From an uncultured bacterium (GTDB taxonomy: Bacteria; Bacteroidota; Bacteroidia; Bacteroidales; JACABE01): 37,808 nucleotides of DNA. This document shows positions 34,743-37,808 of this stretch, piece after piece. The notes below the pieces were generated by a model. That model was not told where the DNA came from. It saw nothing but the letters and a program-made list of their open reading frames with translations, and made no database searches. The DNA is taken from NCBI GenBank assembly GCA_903911455.1, contig CAIWDQ010000633.1, positions 1-37,808 of the forward strand, read 5' to 3'. The first letter of the stretch is position 1. Each line of letters begins with the position of its first letter. The position numbers and the translations under genes are program-made.

Positions 34743-35303
34743 CTAATTTATTTTCTTTACACCTTCCGCTTTCTTAAAGAATCCTTTATCTATCATCATT
34801 TCTAACTCTGCTTTTGAGGGATCAATTAAGTAATATTTTACTTCATTATTCTCTTTCTTAAACTCTTTCACAGCTATTATTTTCTTTAGTTTCTTTGCTG
34901 TTGCTTTGGCTTCTTTATCATCAAAATCTATATAATAAATCTCCAGATAAGCATTATTTAATTTTAAAAGAGTTACCATCCAGGCTCCTGTTTCTTTATC
35001 TTTAATGCTTACAATGTAGTAATCTTTCAGTTGTTTAAGTTGTAAGCTATCCGAAATATACATTTTTGAATTTGAAGATAGATCATTCAAATTCTTTTTA
35101 GTAGTAATGTATTCTATATAATTAGATTTTATTTCTATTGTCTCGCTATCTTTTTCAACGTGTGCATATTTACCACATATTTTGGCAGGAAACTCCTTTA
35201 GATTTGCACCATCTTTTGGTTGTGATGTCTTAAATAAGATGGCTGTGCACGATGTTAATAATAATAGTATTATTGATGTTGATATTAATATTGATTTTTT
35301 CAT
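34743..35303 (-). CDS. Small lipoprotein of unknown function
   Basis: 186 residues from the ATG at 35303, giving a lipoprotein signal (MKKSILISTSIILLLLTSC). The frame is open to 35348, but a perfect -7 box (TATATTTG) lies between the two starts. The mature part is rich in Lys, Glu and beta-strand-forming residues (KICGKYAHVEKDSETIEIKS, AYLEIYYIDFDDKEAKA) and resembles no family I can name. It is anchored in the membrane facing the periplasm. Confidence 0.75.
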   Translation of the reverse strand: MKKSILISTSIILLLLTSCTAILFKTSQPKDGANLKEFPAKICGKYAHVEKDSETIEIKSNYIEYITTKKNLNDLSSNSKMYISDSLQLKQLKDYYIVSIKDKETGAWMVTLLKLNNAYLEIYYIDFDDKEAKATAKKLKKIIAVKEFKKENNEVKYYLIDPSKAELEMMIDKGFFKKAEGVKKIN

Positions 35304-35324
35304 TTTATTATTGATTTTAAAATG

Positions 35325-35332
35325 CAAATATA
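35325..35332 (-). promoter_or_regulatory. -7 box of the small lipoprotein gene
   Basis: The minus strand reads TATATTTG, 21 bases before the ATG at 35303, and so rules against the longer start at 35348. Confidence 0.5.
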
Positions 35333-35422
35333 CAAAAAAAAATATCAATTATAATTATTAAAATGAATAAAATTAAGGAAATTCTTTTTATTAAAAACTT
35401 TTAAGAAATGTAAACTCAATAA

Positions 35423-35502
35423 TGGAACTGATGATCCAGACTTAAATTATCATCAGATCATAGCTGATTTATGGTTCCAGACTTAAATTATCATCAGTTC
35501 CA
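35423..35502. repeat. Compound direct and inverted repeat
   Basis: A 22-base direct repeat (TCCAGACTTAAATTATCATCAG at 35435-35456 and 35476-35497) is framed by a perfect 13-bp inverted repeat (TGGAACTGATGAT at 35423-35435, ATCATCAGTTCCA at 35490-35502). The whole 80-base unit can fold into a hairpin. No T run follows on either strand, so it is not a standard terminator. Confidence 0.8.
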
Positions 35503-35631
35503 AATATAAGTATACTTTCTGTAACTATTAAAACAGTTATTAAAAAAATAAATTGTGTTTTGATAAATGAAATAAAATGAAAATATACATTTAATAATAA
35601 ACATATAAAAGTTTTATCTCATAGATATATT

Positions 35632-36420
35632 TTACTTTGAGAGATATTTAATGGTGTATGTGATTTTGCCTTCCTGAACTTCTTTTGCATTAGGATCAGC
35701 ATTGAACTTAGATTTTAAAGCTGCATTTAAAGTCATTTTTATAAGTTCATCATTTGTAACTGTCGAGCCTTCACCTTCAATGGCTTTAAGTACATTTCCA
35801 TTTCTATCAACCCAAATTTTAACTACCACCTTTCCAAATACATTTGATTTATTACCAGGAATTGGTAAATCAAGTGCTTTTCTGCCTTGCAGAAAAAATC
35901 CATTGTTTTTATCATATTCCGATGAGGTTCCGTTTGTTCCTTTATCTTTATCACCTGCAATACCACCTTCTTTAGTTTTATCACCAACACCTTTAACAAG
36001 CTTTTTGTCATAGAGCGACCGTTTATCAATATTTGACCCTTTAGTCTTCAGCGAAGTGGAATTCTCTGGATCAATTTCAGTAAGAACTGTAGTTTGTTTT
36101 TCGTTTGTAGTTGAAGTAGATTTAACTGTATTGTCGTTAAAGATTGGTGTTGAAGAACCATCTTCATTATTATCATTTCCAAAACCATCACCTCTGTTGC
36201 CTAAAAGTTGGTTAACTTCTACAAATAAAGTATCACTTTTGTGATTGTTTTCAAGATTACTTGTCCCGGTATTTCTTAAAATAGTAAACCATAGAATATT
36301 GAAAAGCAAGAGATGAAGCAACAATGTAATTGCAATGATACTTAAAATGCGTTTGGTACTTTTAACATCTTTTGTTTCTACTTCTGAAGTCGCTGTATTA
36401 TTAGCAAATATCTTTTCCAT
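35632..36420 (-). CDS. TonB-like energy transducer
   Basis: A 262-residue protein with TonB topology: a cytoplasmic N-terminus, one transmembrane helix at about 28-50 (ILSIIAITLLLHLLLFNILW), a low-complexity periplasmic linker rich in Asn, Asp, Gly, Ser and Thr, and a C-terminal TonB-type domain (about 195-262, GKVVVKIWVDRNGNVLKAIE and ITYTIKYL). It would pass proton-motive-force energy to outer-membrane receptors such as the one at 28917. The usual Pro-rich linker is absent, and ExbB/ExbD are not in the window, so it may serve another AgmX/PglI-like role. Confidence 0.8.
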   Translation of the reverse strand: MEKIFANNTATSEVETKDVKSTKRILSIIAITLLLHLLLFNILWFTILRNTGTSNLENNHKSDTLFVEVNQLLGNRGDGFGNDNNEDGSSTPIFNDNTVKSTSTTNEKQTTVLTEIDPENSTSLKTKGSNIDKRSLYDKKLVKGVGDKTKEGGIAGDKDKGTNGTSSEYDKNNGFFLQGRKALDLPIPGNKSNVFGKVVVKIWVDRNGNVLKAIEGEGSTVTNDELIKMTLNAALKSKFNADPNAKEVQEGKITYTIKYLSK

Positions 36421-36587
36421 CTTTATTTATTTTAATATTAAAATAAAATGATATAATGTTAGCATTATATAATAGAAGCGTTTAAAATAAAGAAATATTG
36501 TATAGAAATAGTAAATGTGATTTACTGATAAAAATTAAGTTGGTGTCAAAAGTTAAAACTAATCAAATATTTTCTTATAATTAAAAT

Positions 36588-36932
36588 TTAGTATAGAAGT
36601 ATTCCTTTTTCAATTAAATCTGTACGATGTAATTTAATAAACTCTTTAAGATCATTATTTATTTCCAGTTCTGAAGCAGAATCACTTGTTTTAAGTTCAT
36701 CAAATACATCAAATTCAAAAGAATCGGCACCTAATGTGTTCCAATCATTTTGAAGTTCACTATTTGAATGAAGCCCCATCTTAAGTTGAAACATATCCGA
36801 ATTATAAGCTCTATCTAAATCTGTGCTTGTTTTTAAAAAGAGTTTGTTATTAGTCAGGTTTTTGATTTGAAAAATCCCTGCTCTAAATTTCATTAGTTTG
36901 TAAGCCTTTTTGTCATCTTTTTTAGTACTCAT
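36588..36932 (-). CDS. GIY-YIG family protein with degenerate active site
   Basis: A 114-residue small cytoplasmic protein. The pattern of the GIY-YIG fold is clear: AGIFQIKNLTNNKLFLKTST (the GIY...YIG strands), DLDRAYN with the conserved Arg, FQLKMGLHSNSELQNDWN and DSFEFDVFDEL. However, GIY reads GIF and YIG reads FLK, so the catalytic Tyr and the Gly are changed and nuclease activity is doubtful. Similar short proteins are common in Bacteroidota. There is no obvious operon partner; the flanking genes on the same strand are 155 or more bases away on the downstream side and 69 bases on the upstream side. Confidence 0.78.
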   Translation of the reverse strand: MSTKKDDKKAYKLMKFRAGIFQIKNLTNNKLFLKTSTDLDRAYNSDMFQLKMGLHSNSELQNDWNTLGADSFEFDVFDELKTSDSASELEINNDLKEFIKLHRTDLIEKGILLY

Positions 36933-37001
36933 AACAAGAGTGATATACTAGTTTAAAATGAAACCTTCATTTTTGTTAATACAAATTATTAAATCCATTC
37001 A

Positions 37002-37787
37002 TTAAACTATTAACTCATTAGATTTCTGTTTACTTACAAGTTCGCTGAAACTTTTAGCAGCGTTAGTAAAATCTGAAGGCATAAGAATTACTGTAGTTGT
37101 ATTATTATCTATACCAATTTCCGAAAGCATTTGCATTCTTCTTAATTCAAGTGCTATTGGACTACCTTCCATTTCTTTTGCACCCTGTGTTAATTTAATT
37201 GAAGCTTCTAATTCAGCTTCAGCTTTTACTATTCTTGCACGTTTTTCTCTTACTGCTTCAGCTTCTCTTGCCATAGCTCTTTGCATTGCTAAAGGAATTT
37301 CAACATCTTTCATTTCTACCATTTCAATTTTAATACCCCAAGGTTCAGTAATAGAATCAACATTCTTTTGAAGTGTACCATTTATTTGTTCTCTTTCTCT
37401 TAACACTTCATCAAGAGTATGCTGTCCAATTATGTTTCGTAATGCTGTAACAGAGAATTGATATACAGCTTTGTTATAGTCCGCAACTTTTATTATTGCA
37501 TCTTCTGGGCTTGTTATTTTAAACCAAAGCACAGCATTTACTTTAATAGTTACGCTATCCTTAGTTATTGTCTCCTGTTGCTCAAGGTCTACAGTTTTTG
37601 TTCTAATGTCTACTCTTTGTTGAGCATCAATAATAGGAATTATCCAGTAAAGCCCGGGTCCTTTTATTGAATGAAAGCGCCCAAGTCTGAAAACAACTCC
37701 TCTTTGATATTCTTGAGCTATACGAAGTCCTGATAATAGAATTATAATTATAACTCCAATAATTGGTAAGATAATTGATTGATCCAT
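37002..37787 (-). CDS. Slipin (stomatin-like SPFH/Band 7 protein)
   Basis: A 261-residue membrane-associated scaffold. Residues about 6-22 are a hydrophobic hairpin or anchor, then comes the SPFH domain (EYQRGVVFRLGRFHSIKGPG, VDLEQQETITKDSVTIKVNA, YNKAVYQFSVTALRN) and a helical C-terminus with KAEAELEASIKLTQGA. Slipins form large rings in the inner membrane and are often paired with an NfeD protein that they stabilise. NfeD is not seen; the upstream side is cut by the window edge 21 bases away, so it may lie just outside. Confidence 0.92.
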   Translation of the reverse strand: MDQSIILPIIGVIIIILLSGLRIAQEYQRGVVFRLGRFHSIKGPGLYWIIPIIDAQQRVDIRTKTVDLEQQETITKDSVTIKVNAVLWFKITSPEDAIIKVADYNKAVYQFSVTALRNIIGQHTLDEVLREREQINGTLQKNVDSITEPWGIKIEMVEMKDVEIPLAMQRAMAREAEAVREKRARIVKAEAELEASIKLTQGAKEMEGSPIALELRRMQMLSEIGIDNNTTTVILMPSDFTNAAKSFSELVSKQKSNELIV

Positions 37788-37808
37788 TTGAATATTTTGT
37801 ATAAAATT

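Overview
The window looks like a chromosomal segment of a Bacteroidota bacterium, probably class Bacteroidia or a relative. I cannot place it more finely. The signs are: AT-rich DNA; three secreted proteins ending in type IX secretion (T9SS) type A sorting domains; Bacteroidota-type -7 promoter boxes (TAnnTTTG) before many genes; and family-restricted genes (DUF4292, DUF2027-Smr, HYC_CC_PP, a TonB-dependent receptor with a carboxypeptidase-like domain).

Layout. 1-8901: the end of an upstream gene and its terminator, two tandem gingipain-like C25 peptidases, then a convergent T9SS-exported metallophosphoesterase, with a perfect bidirectional hairpin between them. 9315-10286: a membrane-anchored diheme cytochrome c. 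10401-15452 (minus): rodA, mrdA (PBP2) and a DEAD-box RNA helicase. 15755-17990 (plus): cysD and cysN, the two subunits of sulfate adenylyltransferase, behind a palindrome and a -7 box. 17991-20346: the most accessory-looking stretch. It holds short tandem repeats, half of a dispersed palindromic repeat, a 41-bp minisatellite, an orphan promoter-like site, an S23/IVP four-helix-bundle gene bracketed by inverted 9-bp repeat arrays, and an unrecognised 325-aa protein. 20347-26017 (minus): dut, a sugar-phosphate nucleotidyltransferase, a TPR lipoprotein, a DUF4292 lipoprotein and an EnvC-like factor, a gene order I recall from other Bacteroidota. 26174-28510: an FkbM methyltransferase and a convergent Wzx-type flippase. 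28744-28822: a second dispersed palindromic repeat, here as a complete inverted pair. 28917-31766 (minus): an HYC_CC_PP small Cys/His-rich protein and a TonB-dependent receptor, probably a metal uptake module. 31821-32188 (minus): RNase P RNA. 32254-37787: DUF2027-Smr protein, CPA2 cation/proton antiporter, small lipoprotein, TonB-like energy transducer, degenerate GIY-YIG protein and a slipin.

How it fits together: most of the window is envelope biology (elongasome RodA/PBP2, EnvC-like factor, lipoproteins, flippase, TonB system, T9SS cargo) plus sulfate activation and RNA metabolism. I see no complete new defence or mobile system. The best candidate for something undescribed is 17991-20346, above all the repeat-bracketed four-helix-bundle element and its unknown neighbour. 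Several starts were moved downstream because a -7 box or the family alignment fits the internal start better.
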